A stretch of 64,000 nucleotides of DNA from Phoronis australis (Eukaryota > Phoronida > Phoronidae): NCBI GenBank assembly GCA_002633005.1, contig NMRA01000300.1, forward strand, positions 241,783 to 305,782, in the 5' to 3' direction. The position numbers and the translations under genes are program-made. Below, piece by piece: positions 25,001 through 36,768 of this stretch (position 1 is the first letter of the stretch; the number at the start of each line of letters is the position of its first letter). Under the pieces are notes generated by a model that did not search any database, was not told where the DNA came from, and saw nothing but the letters and a program-made list of their open reading frames with translations.

Positions 25001-28000
25001 TTTATAGTCGTTGTAAGAAATGCGATCTTAGGCTCGTTTCGCAGCATTTCTATTCATAAGTCATGTTTGATGTGTTTTGAAAATTAAGTATTGTTACTCT
25101 ACTCCTGAACTTGAAATTGGCTTTCACAAGGTTCTGACCAGACAACAGTCTACGATCAAGCTTTGCAATATTTAGCATTTGAAACAAACATCAGATTTCG
25201 CCTACACCGAAAACACACAGGCTGAAAAAATCTGTGTGGCATTATAATGCAGGAAATAAAATAACGTAAAATAAAATAAATTAAAATAAAGGCTTGTTAA
25301 AATGACATAATCGAATTTAAGGAAGAAAAACGCAATTTTGGTGATTATCGTTGATTGGTGGAAGACGTCTTGACAAGTTTCCTTGACCTAAGGCACGAAA
25401 CTCCAAAATCCGTTTGCGTTTTTGTGAGTTTATTTCAAGTTGCCATTTCGTGTTGTTGTCTGGTAGTTTTTCTCTAAACCAAGGCCGGTGGCCTTACCAG
25501 TTAATGTACTTGAAATACTTTTCCGTCAATTGAGTTTAGCTCCGTCAGGAAGGTGTTGGATCGCTGTCGTTCGATTCCGCGTGGGAGCTGATCTTAGCAA
25601 AGACTGTTCTCGCCGATAATGTCATTTTAACATCCAAACAACAATACGTGTGACTGGTAATTCCCTCGTTGATTGTCTCCCTCACTTATGACATGATACC
25701 TATGACAAAATAAACGCGAAATAACAGTTGATTGGTGAGACGAGCGATGACAACTGGACTACAATTGACAAAGGTATAATTAATTAACTCTTTGAGATAA
25801 TTGAGGCTCTCTCGTTATCACCTGTCTCGGCCCAATCGCCAACCCAATCAAAGGTCGTCAAACAATCATTCCCGATTGTTATATTTTGACCAGATATTTT
25901 ACTGTAGTGCTTAACTCATAAAGATTGAGTGTCTAATTAGTGAACTTAGCTCGTGAAGATTGACTGTCTAATTAGTGAGCAAGTACACGCATAGGATCAG
26001 TTCAGTAAAGCACGCTCTCTCGAGGGATCGCGATGTTAACTTGCAGTCACAGGTGGGCACGGGCTTTCGAGGGTTTCTGCAGTAGCAAGTTTTATACAGC
26101 GTTGTATCGAAATCATGTTATGGGTGAGACTGTTGCGCAAGCTAGATAAACAAGTGATTTTATCCCTTTGTTCATGTTTGGTCGTTCAACACATGTGAAC
26201 TTATGGGCCTGTGATCTCAATTCTGTACTCGGCTTGCAGTTTGACCACTCTTCGGGTAAACCTACCAGTTTGTTCTCGAATAAAATAACGTGATTGATTT
26301 AACTTCGGGTCTAAGTTATTAGACCCTAGTCTCAAACTTGGTCCCTGTCCGCAAAAGAACTATTGTTCGTGATTCTTCGTAATAAACGTCAGCGCCAATT
26401 GCTCGTTAAAATTCCAGGTGACTCGTTTTGTCTCTCCTGTTTTAAATGGGTATCAGATCGAATTATCTCATCGCACTATTTTTCACGCATGTATTTGTTC
26501 AGCATTGAATATATACAAGCGGAGGTATATCGTGACGTAAAATGTTATGATGTGACAATCCCACGTTATCTTGGGATTGTACACAGTTTATGAACTACTT
26601 GTGCTAATTCCACGAGCGCTGTATGTTGTAAGTGAGATACGACCAGCACGAATTCAAGAATCCATTCTTTACGTTCGTTTTTTGTAGCTACTGATTGATA
26701 GTGTCTCGTCTAATTGGACTGCGCTTCTCTTTTATACCATCAAATTCTGGCAGATCATTTCTGCTAGTGCTATTTAGATAGTAATTGCACCCAATTAGTG
26801 TTAATTGCCGGAGATCAAGGGGGTGATTGCGGTTGTATTTTACATTATTCTGAGCTCGACGCGTTCTTACTCCGAGCTTTGTTGCAAGGCCAAAAGAGTT
26901 AGCAGTCAAATTGTCATGGTTTTAGGTTATATGGTTTACGCGCGCCAACGTAGATATTAGTGTTTTAATATTTTTGCCGGCAACTCCCACGTGTGACTCT
27001 ATGACAGGCAAAAGTAGCATTTTCACGATTGAAACTAATAGGAGTTCAAAATAACTTGATCTTGTGTGAAAAGCATTGGTGAAAATCCGAAAGTTACACA
27101 CAATGTAATTTCCAACCTACAAAAAGTAAAGAAACTCCTTGAGGTCGTGAATCGCAATTACGACGCATTGCAATCATGACGAAAGGAGAAACTAATGATG
27201 AAATTGTAGCTCTGGTGTTTCCTTAAATTTAATTAACAAAACTAAACGAACCAAGCTTTCCATTGACACACTAAATTATTCATTAAAAAGTCAGCGAAAT
27301 TAATATTGGCGTGATTTAAGTTATCTCTGATAGTAAATAAGTCATCTCTGCCGGCAACTTCTCAGTAACGTCAAGAGTAATTTGCCTTGATAAAAACGAA
27401 ACTTATGAAGTTACTAAATCCATCTTGGATTTGACAACTCATATAATTTAATATTAAAATCCAAGAATCTAATTGAGGCAACGAATAAAGGATCAATTAA
27501 GGGTATAATTGTAATTGATATTTAATTCGATTAATCGCTCCCTTCTATTTCTGCGCGCATGCGCAATTGCTGCATGTTTGCAAAACTTGGACAAACTGAA
27601 CACATAAGGTCTGAATGCGATTTCGTGAATGCAAATTAACATGTATAGTTGCAAACGGTGCTTTTTTAATCTTGTACTATTTTCATTTTCATTTTACCCT
27701 TCCAATAATGCGGGATTTATCCTAATTTCAGTAAGTATTCAACATAAGATTCAGAATACGGGCTATAGTCTTCAATAAACTCATTCCTACGTATTGTTAT
27801 TAGTCAGGTTTGCCAATCAAAACACGTCGTTAAAACACCTTTCGCAAATTCCATCTTTGTCCTACGTGAGTGTTCTTTCTCTTGGATTTTCTCCGTTTAT
27901 AAAAGTTCCGTGCCAATCATCTGTAGCCGCCACTTTTATACTGCAGCACCAGAAATTCAAATCCAACATTAAAAAATCCCTACTTTTATTGCACTTTTTA

Positions 28001-31000
28001 TTTTCAACAAAACACTTCTCTGTTAAAGAGCATGAGTATAGAGTACGTTGTGTGTCTTAAAATTTGCATATTAATGGTAATAATAACAATAGCAATAATA
28101 ATAAAAATAATAATAATTATAATAATAATAATAGTAAAAATAATAATAATTATTATTATAGTAACAGTTATAATAATTATGATAATAATATGTTTAACGC
28201 AGTACTTAAGCCTCCGGCCCATACGAACATGTAGCAAGTGCATGTGTCGCATTAACATTGAGGTGTTACAATAAAATTACAGTGAAATAAATAAACAACT
28301 TATAATAAAAATTTGGTGAATGAAGCGAGCTAAGTTCCAAAAATTACAGGACTTCTTCAAATAAATGAAGGGGTTGCCGTCGAAATTTTTAATGTGACGA
28401 ATATCAGACTTTCGCCTAAACCTTCATACGCTGGACACTCTATAATCATGGCTTAATTTAAACCAAAGTTTTTCCAAACTTTCAATTACTGGCAAAAATT
28501 GAGCAATGCACGTAAAGTTATAAGCGTCTCCATCAACGAGGATCAATTATAGAAGAGCTAGGGAAAAAAGAAAAGTGAGTTTAACGGATAGAACTATTTG
28601 TAATTAAATTGACTGTTGAAATTGATCAGACGAGTGATTATTGTCCGTTAACAACTGTTCTTAATCGCTGCAATATTTACATCAAAGAAATGAGGGGATA
28701 AATGGCCAACAAACTTACCTAATTAAAAGACCAATCAGTAGAGCTTGATAAATTGAGTATCGAAATTAAGAGACGAAGACGAAGATATTGTGCGAGAGGC
28801 GGTACGAATTCATGCATAAGTATTAACGACGTATGCACTGTATTTAAAATTCTTTTTACGCTAGATTTAAAAATAGGGTATTCAATATGAAAATAAAATT
28901 GAATGAACGTGTTTACGACAAGATTACAATGCAAATATTTTACGTAGGACTATCCTTGGTATATTGACTATTAAACAAGTGGTACTTTTCATCATAGATG
29001 TTCAAATATAGCACATTTTAGAAATTTACAGAGAAAATATTTCGAAAGAATGGGTTTATTACTTCATATTCACCTGTCGTAAACCCGCGTTCCGTTCAAG
29101 AAGCCAAGTTTTGATTTAGACGATTTAATGCTGTGAAACTGATCTCGTCGTATGCCTTACCTGCACGAAAAGTGGTTTTAGGGTTTTGAAATAACATACA
29201 GATCGTTATTCAGTCATTGGCGCATAAAATGACACTTGACAAAGCAACTACATGTAGTTGTAGAACGTGGTCTTCAAGTGATAGGAAAACTGGAACCACT
29301 CTTGTTCTAATGCTGACCAATACTCGTTCTGTCTGAGGAGCCATCTACCATTTATTGCTCTTGACCACTTACTATAGTAAAAATCTGTCTCAACTTGTTC
29401 CATACACAGATGAAAAGCGATATCTGAGTTGGCCTTGAGGCCATGATATTGGTAGACATTGAACACGACTGGCCAGAACAAGCGAACTTGTGAAGAGGCT
29501 CAAGCCGATCTGTACTGGATTCTAAGCAGTCCTGAAATTATATCCAGTTTGACTAAAAAAATTTTGGGGTCAAATTTGATAACAGTAACTGGCCTAAATC
29601 AAACGTTGTTTTCGTGATGGAAGGCGGGTTTTTGACGCTTTAAAGTATGAACAGTGAACACGACAGAATCAGCGGGCGATAATGACACCACCTATTGGGG
29701 AACTGTTACGTCGTCTTCACTGTCAATCACCTTTTTATTTGGGGTACGGATGATGATTTAGGAATCAACTCAAAATGTCCAATTACGTTTCGCATTAATA
29801 ATAAATGTGATTTTTTTTTCATGTTGATGATGCGCATGCGCACAGGCAGTGTCAGAGCACAACATAATCCCACCTCCCGTCAGCTGTGGGGCGAAGCCAT
29901 TTACTACGTAAGCCGACCTATTGCTCTACGGGCCAATAAAACCTTGCCCTCGTTCCGGCCTTAGCCCGCAGTGATTTTTTTTCTGATAAACCGATGTTTC
30001 GGTCACAACACATCTGTACAGCAGTTTGTAAATGTATGATTTCAGTTACGAACTAGTCTCGGATGCGACAGAAGTCTCGCCAGATCTCACCAAATTTCTT
30101 GTTTGACGTGATGCGTCACGTATTGCGAGCTGCTACCCTATGAATGACGTTATGTGAATTTGCACGTGCTGCACGCGCCACTGGTGATCTGCCAATGGCA
30201 AAGCAGCGACAAATTTGACGCATGAAACTATTTCTGCCAGATGGCAGCAGCGGTTTGTTTCATGAAAGTGCCTTCTAAGACATAAGACAAAAACTTTGTC
30301 TTACGTTCCCATTTCACAACTGCTGAAAAAAAGTTCTAGCCAAGTAATTGTGAGAGCATCACGTTTAGAAATTATTGTTAGAAATTATTCTTACGGGAGT
30401 ATTCTCAGAGACTTGGCACTTTTGTTCAAGTGGGATTTAATTTCTTTCCATCTACTTGTGTGGAGTGTAAGACCAAATTTGTGACTTAGTCTTAAAGTCA
30501 TTTTTAATGAAACAGACCCCAGCTCATGTTATTCAGTGGTGCAGCGTTGTTCGAAGACTACAGATAAAATCGTGGATATTCTGTAAATTTCGTGAGTTGA
30601 TTCCAGCCACAAATGTTACCCTTGTAATACCGAGAGCGCTAATCATTGTAAAACGTGCGGATCTCTTGTGGCAAGTTAAGCACATTGACAGTTTCCTGTG
30701 AATTGATAAGTCGTGTTTTGTTCAATCGCTTCACGTACGTTCTATCATTTGGCGAAATGGAGACATCGACAACTTTCGTCACAGCAAAAACACAATTATT
30801 CTATATCGTTCCATGCGAACACCAGCTACAGTGTGCCTGTATACACTAAGTCGACACATATCGGAACATCAATCGTCGACAGTGTTACGCCACACACACC
30901 TTGCCCTCCTGCGTGATAACAGTAACCCGTCAACAAATTTTCACTGTTGCTGCGGTCAAAACTGCATTAAAATATTTTGTGATCGGATAATCAGAACTGA

Positions 31001-32575
31001 ATTATATATTTGTGTTACTGTCTGAACCCATTGGCCGGCCAAGATGACCTGTCCTTGTGTACAATAGTTGTTTATGTCGTTGAAGCCGCCGATTTCCTAG
31101 CAATCGTCTGAGAATGATGGGTAACTCTCATTACCGATATTACTTATCATCACGCGCTATCATAATCAGAGTAACTACGAGATGACGCGTTATTTAACGG
31201 GATCGCGCCACATTCATTGTAATTGAATTCAACAATCACGCGTCATTACCGAAATTACATTCGGCGTTCTGCGCTGAACCGGCTGAAGATCTCGACTGTT
31301 AAATAGCTTGTTTAAATGATTTTGAGACAGATGAGCGGACTCTATATCGCCTTAATTAAAAGTATATTGTTAATTTGAGCTTAATAGAATATCGGCTTAG
31401 GAATTGACAAGACTAAATGGGGCGCGGTGTAATGGAGAGTTACTTATTAAATCAGTTGAGAGGTGATCTGGCTGTAATTGGTTTATCAGGAAACGATAGC
31501 CTGGCTTACATGGGATACGGTTTAGACTGGGAATTTAATCGCAAATAAATTGTGTGTGAAAATATAGGCACGAGGCTGTTTTCAATTTTGACGAAACTTA
31601 GATAATCACATGTTTTTACAATGACTTGATTAATTTGTAAAACATGATTGCTGTTACCAGAGGTTGGGCTTTGATTATTTTCTAGTAGTATTGAACCTCG
31701 TGAATGATGGAGTATAATTCTACGCGCGCAGCAATTAAATCTCTCAAGTTCAAAGAAGTTAGAACAGAATCATTTTACAATCATCAATCTCAGCAAATTA
31801 TAACTCAATCGTCTCAAATCAATCAAACACTTGCTTTAGACTTTATCTGAGTGGAGAAGCTTAAAAATTAAGTCTTACAAGGGTTTTAAAGCTGCACGCC
31901 ATCTTATGTTGCACTGTTTCATTTAAAAGGAATCATAATTAACAATTAACGCCGCTCTGTTGTGGAGGGATATGTTGATGGCTGTTATACTAGTTGGTTG
32001 TCGATACGATAACGATCTCCATTTCCCAATAAATCACAGGCGCACGTGATATCGGCGGAAATAACCATGTTCCAAGCAGAACATTATGGTTCGCATCTCC
32101 GTTCAGCTGTTCCCCAAGATTTAATTCTCGAATTAAGAGATAACGGCCCGTCTGAAATTTGGTTAGTCACGTGATGAGCGCACGTGTCGCCTCGGTATCA
32201 GTTGAGTAAATCGGCAGTTAAGCGCTAATTAACGTTTCAATCACGTTACTTTTATTGTGCGCAGGTCCAAGATCCAGAAAATTCAAGAAAAGAGAGAATG
32301 GTGTTGACGATAAGAGACCCCGGACGGCGTTCACGGCGGACCAACTTCAACGGCTTAAAAAGGAATTTGAAGAGAATCGCTACTTAACCGAACAAAGGCG
32401 ACAGAACTTGGCGAGGGAATTGAAACTGAACGAATCTCAAATAAAAATTTGGTTTCAGAATAAGAGAGCCAAGTTAAAGAAAGCCAGCGGAGTCAGGAAC
32501 AATTTAGCATTACATTTAATGGCCCAGGGACTTTACAATCATTCAGCAGTACCTGTTCACGAGAGAAAAAATTAA
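21752..32575 (+). CDS. en: Engrailed homeobox transcription factor (complete gene, join 21752-22007, 32265-32575)
   Basis: Two coding exons separated by a 10,257-nt GT-AG intron join in phase 1 to give 188 residues. Exon 1 holds EH1 ([12 protein letters not shown], the Groucho-binding repressor motif) and EH2 ([17 protein letters not shown], the Pbx/Exd contact region). Exon 2 holds EH3 ([11 protein letters not shown]), the EH4 homeodomain with helix 3 [12 protein letters not shown] (Gln50, Asn51), and EH5 ([13 protein letters not shown]). The order of all five Engrailed homology regions is conserved and the intron falls in the SSG codon, the usual engrailed position. Engrailed is a nuclear repressor that patterns segments, neurons and skeletal borders. 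The protein is unusually short because the linkers that bulk out other family members are nearly absent. A polyadenylation signal lies 105 nt after the stop. The identification is secure; paralogue status cannot be told from the window. Confidence 0.97.
23424..23480 (+). repeat. Two-copy repeat, period about 32 bp
   Basis: TAGGGGCTGCGAAAC followed by (C/T)GACGGAT occurs at about 23427 and 23457. Confidence 0.7.
24041..24195 (+). repeat. Dispersed repeat family, copy B
   Basis: Starts TGGGTTTGCCAACTCTCAAA and TTGCGAATTCAAAAATGG, continues TTGCCTGTGACTTGAAG and GGCAACTATTCAAGTTCGGG, and ends near TTTTAAACTCCAAAG. It is collinear with copies A (14173) and C (43624) and lies inside the engrailed intron. 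Confidence 0.7.
25536..25590 (+). repeat. Possible tRNA-derived fragment
   Basis: TTAGCTCCGTCAGGA resembles a pol III A box and GTTCGATTCC at 25569 is a perfect B box. The 33-base spacing is too short for an intact tRNA (about 45), so this is at best a deleted SINE head. Confidence 0.3.
27490..27565. promoter_or_regulatory. Candidate regulatory cluster: homeodomain-type sites next to an NRF-1-type palindrome
   Basis: CAATTAA, TAATTG, TAATTGAT, TTAATTCGATTAATCG and then CGCGCATGCGCA at 27554-27565 lie within about 75 bp in the engrailed intron. The first four contain TAAT cores bound by Q50 homeodomains such as Engrailed itself. The last fits the NRF-1 consensus YGCGCATGCGCR. AT-rich background makes single TAAT cores weak evidence; the density is what stands out. 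Confidence 0.35.
28073..28190. repeat. AAT-rich simple-sequence tract
   Basis: About 118 bp made almost only of AAT, ATT and TAAT units with scattered G and C. The Ile-rich open frames on both strands here are artefacts of the tract. Confidence 0.9.
29831..29842. promoter_or_regulatory. NRF-1-type palindrome
   Basis: TGCGCATGCGCA is a perfect 12-bp match to the NRF-1 consensus. It is the second such site in the engrailed intron. Confidence 0.35.
31120..31260. promoter_or_regulatory. Candidate enhancer with repeated ATTACCGA-ATTAC motif
   Basis: CATTACCGATATTAC at 31129-31143 recurs with one change at 31244-31258. Between them, TGACGCGT (about 31183) faces an inverted ACGCGTCA (about 31238). 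Repetition of non-microsatellite motifs about 1 kb before engrailed exon 2 suggests a protein-bound element. No factor is assigned. Confidence 0.3.
32043..32186. promoter_or_regulatory. Three CACGTG E-boxes just upstream of engrailed exon 2
   Basis: CACGTG at 32043, 32168 and 32181. The hexamer is common throughout the first half of the window, so specific function here is uncertain. Confidence 0.25.
32265..32575 (+). CDS. en: engrailed exon 2 (EH3, homeodomain, EH5)
   Basis: Enters in phase 1 (G|GT giving SSG-PRSRK) after TGTGCGCAG. The homeodomain runs from about DKRPRTAFT to RAKLKKAS, followed by [14 protein letters not shown] and a short tail ending HERKN. The stop is TAA at 32573-32575. 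All homeodomain core residues (W48, F49, N51, R53) are present. Confidence 0.97.
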
Positions 32576-32680
32576 TATCTTTGTAATGTCTTGCTCTGGC
32601 GGACCTTGACTAACTCTCCTACATTATAATAGTAAAAAACAACATGTTAGTATTTTTGTCTGTTCCAAAAACTTTGTGTT

Positions 32681-32686
32681 AATAAA
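32681..32686 (+). other. en: engrailed polyadenylation signal
   Basis: AATAAA 105 nt after the stop codon, followed by T-rich and GT-containing sequence. This predicts a short 3' untranslated region ending near 32700-32710; longer forms are possible. Confidence 0.6.
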
Positions 32687-34034
32687 AGCCCGTTAATCTT
32701 CCACGCATTCAGTCTAGTCCGTAAATGCAACCTAACGGACTCTTGTGGGTGAAAATTTTCCAATGTAGTTTTAGGACAAGATTTATCATAAAGATAAATG
32801 CTGCTACGTGTGGTGTTTTACAATGAATATTGGGAATCTAAAATGGAAAATCACGCTCCTATTTAACTGCCATGGCCCAGTCGAGGACTTACAAAGAACC
32901 TGATGTAGCGAATCTCGCCTACCCGAGGTGGTTAACTCTCTAGCGAAGACATCGCCCCCACCCGGGAAATGTCGTCAGTGTGAACAGAGTAGTGTTGTGT
33001 GTTTTGTATAGTAATACATCGCAAATCAGACATAATTGTGTTATTAATTTATATAGTTTGAACATTGTTTATTCACGTGTGTGCGTGTATATTTTTTAAC
33101 CGAGATGGTTGTAATATATATTAAATATTGTTAATGATATCTTTTTTGATTTTCCGATTATAACTTGCACAATACAGACATGAGTACGTAAATCATTCTG
33201 GAAGTCAATGGTTTGATGCCGCCGATATAGACGCAAATTTTCCCTGCAAGGAAATCTTACAATTTTGGCATAATGCAACTTTTCAGAAAATGGTCGTGAC
33301 AACTTTCGTTTAAACTCGCGTCCACAAGTCAAAGAAACGAACTTTTCTTTTCGCCTCCACCAATAAAATTGTCTTCTTAATTTGTTCCTTTCTCAGAAGT
33401 GGTTTATGGGTTTGGAAACAACTAGCAGTTCGTCAGACTATGATCGCCGTATATAACTATCAGCTGTGACCACCATTACTGCGTCCCGGTGTAACGAAAG
33501 GTTAGCTCTTTCCAAGCCCTGAATTCATCTCTGATTTCACTAAGAAAATATGTTGGGGCAATTTCGTAATTGTAAAGTGTACAAAACCAAAATTTAGATT
33601 TTGGATGAAAGACGCAGGGACTTGTAGGTTTCAATTTTAAAACGGCAAACGTTCCAAACATCAACACTGACGCACCGAGAGTTTCAGTCGATTCAAGACA
33701 AGGCTTACTTTACAATACATAAAACAAACTACAGAGACTAGAAACAAAAACTTTGCTGTGAATGTCAATGGAAAAGTGCGCGTGATTGAAAGGGCCGTGT
33801 TATCCGCCGTCCGGCACGTAACGTGTGTCACGTGCTCAGTGTATGACTTTTATTCTTTTGGCAAGAACATTTTTTCATCAAATTTAACTTTTGTAGAGGT
33901 ACGAATTCGCAGACTACGATTTGATGTTCTGAGTGCATAGCAGTAAAATTACCTTTTTGTATCAAGCTACCGTTCACAAGTTGCATTTCAAGCAGTTCAC
34001 TCAGTTGTAGTGAGTGCCCGGGAGACTATAACGG

Positions 34035-35300
34035 GTGTGGAGCTGAACTCAACCATTTAGAGAGAGGCCTTGTCCATTTAGAGAGTGGACTCAAAAGGGG
34101 CCCATTTGTAGGAGCGTCATTTGAAGAATCGCCCTTTCGTAGAACGTCACTTTTTCTTAGGGATTGCTTCCTTGAATTTAACCCTTTCGAGAGGATTCAA
34201 TAATATTTTGATACATTTTACCAGAAAGATCACTAGACATAAAATCAAGATAGGTTCCTTAACGTTAACTCTTTCGAGGGATTCAGCAGTATTTTAATAC
34301 ACTACATCAGAAGATATCACTAAAATCGAAGTTACGTATGTCAAAACTTGGCTAACTGCAGAACATCGTTGATCGCATTCATGACATGTGAAACTTTCAG
34401 ATATCACGCTTTGCCAATTGTTAGGGATTGTTTTATAACGCGCCCCCTTTTGTAGGAAGGGCTGTCAAAAGTAGGACTTAATGATGTTTATGAAGGCTCT
34501 CAAGTTGTATCAAAGAAAATAAAATAACATTTTTTATTTCATCTTGAATACTTACAAAAGACATTTTATCATGGTATTGATACCTTAGTATTGCCGGTGC
34601 ATGTGTCTTTCTTTTTTCAGTTTTAATAAAATAATTTATCACGTGACCCAATGAATTGCTAGTTTGATATGAAGTCAAAAGTCGAATAATGCAGCCTTTC
34701 TTCATTCATAAAATGTTTTCTTTTAACTGAGTCAAATAATGCAGTCTTTCTTCATTCATAAAATGTTTTCTTTTGACTGAGTCAAATTCAGGCGATTTTT
34801 TATATATTTGACTGAATGCGCAGACTTGTTGGCAAGGTTTTACATAAACTTAAAAATTCTTCCTTAGGTTTTTGTTCTTAATGGAAAAGGATCCTTTTTG
34901 TAGAACTTCGAACATACAAAGTNCCTCCCCCCCATTTGGCGAAGTGGGCAAAAAGGTCCGCCTCAGAGAAACAAAAATGTCCGAGACTAAACGAGACAGA
35001 AGTCCACGGAAAACGGACAGACGTACAGTGAAGGTAGTCCTCCCGCTTTTTTGTCAGCAAAGGGTCCACATCGCCAAAAATTCGAGCCCCCCATATTAAA
35101 GGCTGGGTGCGCGCATACCTTTTTGTAGGGAATTAAACCAGAGACAGTACCCTTTCCTAGAAAACTGGTGGTGAAATAGTCACTTACCTGAGTGATAGGT
35201 CCCGTGTACCTCTTCTGTGGGAGTAGCCCCTTACCGGAATACCCTCCCCCATGAACTTTAGGTTGGTTGCATGTGTGTGCGCCCAGCAAAAACGTTAATA
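34035..35300. repeat. Composite domain of degenerate short repeats
   Basis: A motif close to CCCTTTTGTAGRA recurs near 34090, 34127, 34445, 34890, 35119 and 35152. A unit of about 85 bp starting AACCCTTTCGAGAGGATTCA (34180) is repeated from 34266 as AACTCTTTCGAGGGATTCAG. Several minus- and plus-strand frames run through the area but look like repeat by-products. Confidence 0.5.
34680..34786 (+). repeat. Two-copy tandem duplication, period about 54 bp
   Basis: AATAATGCAG(C/T)CTTTCTTC, then ATTCATAAAATG and TTTTCTTTT(A/G)ACTGAGTCAAA, occurs twice with two substitutions. This is a recent duplication. Confidence 0.85.
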
Positions 35301-36768
35301 GGCAACTAGGATTTTTGGGTCACGATACGTCTCTGAGAAGAGGTATCCCGTAAGAGCATTAGTATGTGACACCTGCCGACAATGATCACGCTCACGTAAT
35401 ATCGCGCCCCCGTGTGAACTTGATGAGAACTGCATGAAAGACGAGACAAGTGTTAACATCTTTTGCAGGTTTTTAAGCCCAGTGTGGCTAGTCATGGATG
35501 GAATATTATGAAAATGCTTATAAAAGACAATCTTTCCAGCCTCAATAGCCAGTAACGAACGAGTCTATACTGTCATGTAAACAGAACCCTGCCTGACATC
35601 ACCTCTTGCAAAGCCGAAGTGCATTGACTGAATGGAAGGACATTTTCATGTTGGAATTATTTACAAATCGGAATAATTTACAATCGCCTGTCCAACCAGC
35701 ACAGCGATTACTGTTACACCGTTTACCTCATTATTTGCCAACGTTTGTTTTCTGCAGCTTCTCGAAAACATCGTTATCGGGTTAATTAGCGATTACGGGA
35801 GACGGACATGCGGGCTCGAATGCAATATAATACAGTCGAAGTACTCAATTGTTTAAAATGGGACAGATGAGCGTGTTTAAAATTCATATATCCATGTACT
35901 CATATATAACGTATTGTGTCAATATTTTTAAAACATTGCCTTTGATTACTAAGTTGAACAACATGACATTAGACCTGAACTTGCATGCATTGACTATAGA
36001 AATTCTCTGCCTTACAATGTAAAACATTAAACTTGATTTCAGCGTAGAAAAAATTACTTTTGTCATTCAGATTGACCAATATTCTTATAAAAAATGTCTT
36101 GTCCCATGTGAGGGTCTTACCGTACGGAAATCAAGGAGTAGGTTATTTCTAAAAACACATAGTTTCAGTCAGACACAGACTTTTAATGTCTCTCTCAAGT
36201 TGCTGTTGTGGTAAGTAGCGACACCTATAGCTCGATGTCCGTACAGCCTTCTTACCTGAATGTTTTGCCCTGACTTATTTCTACTAACTGGATGTCCTAA
36301 TCTCAGTTTATATCTCAGTGAATTGCTTTAGATGTAATTTCAGTTCTTTGTATCATAGTTTTATATTGTAGATTCACGATGTGTATTATCTAAATAAATG
36401 TTAATTGTTCTTGTATTTCTGAAAATTTGTGTGCGGTAATTCCGACAAAGACAGCGGGCCGAGACTCAGAAGTGCCGGGCAGATTACTTGAGCAACCAAC
36501 CTTACTTTAACCGGCAGGCATTTTAGTAGTCACCATAGCTAACTTGTCAACCGACACTGAGTTATCAATGAGAGCTTGTGATGACTTCTGGGCGCCGGAA
36601 AATGTTGAATTCACTAGACTGAGAAAGTAAATGCCCCAGCCGTGAAAAGTCCACTGAAGTTGAAGACCACGCTCATAAGTAAAGCTACTCCAGCTTGCAA
36701 TTATTAATTTAAATTCGACCTTATAATTTGCTTAATTTACTTAGTCACAGGTCAAAATCGTGGGTTTA

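Larger units (their letters stand above)
22008..32264 (+). other. en: engrailed intron, 10.3 kb, likely regulatory
   Basis: Bounded by GTAAGC and a TATTGTGCGCAG acceptor. No coding exon is recognisable inside. It contains one copy of a dispersed repeat (24041-24195), an AAT-rich tract (28073-28190), two NRF-1-type palindromes (27554-27565 and 29831-29842), a dense block of TAATTG-type homeodomain sites (27490-27540), and a segment with repeated ATTACCGA-ATTAC motifs (31129-31258). Large introns of developmental regulators often carry enhancers; that role is inferred here. Confidence 0.6.

Noticed and set aside
28004-28274. Ile-rich frames on both strands
   Set aside because: They are produced by the AAT simple-sequence tract.
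34987-35289. 100-codon minus-strand frame in the composite repeat domain
   Set aside because: No recognisable domain, and it overlaps degenerate repeats and an N-containing area.
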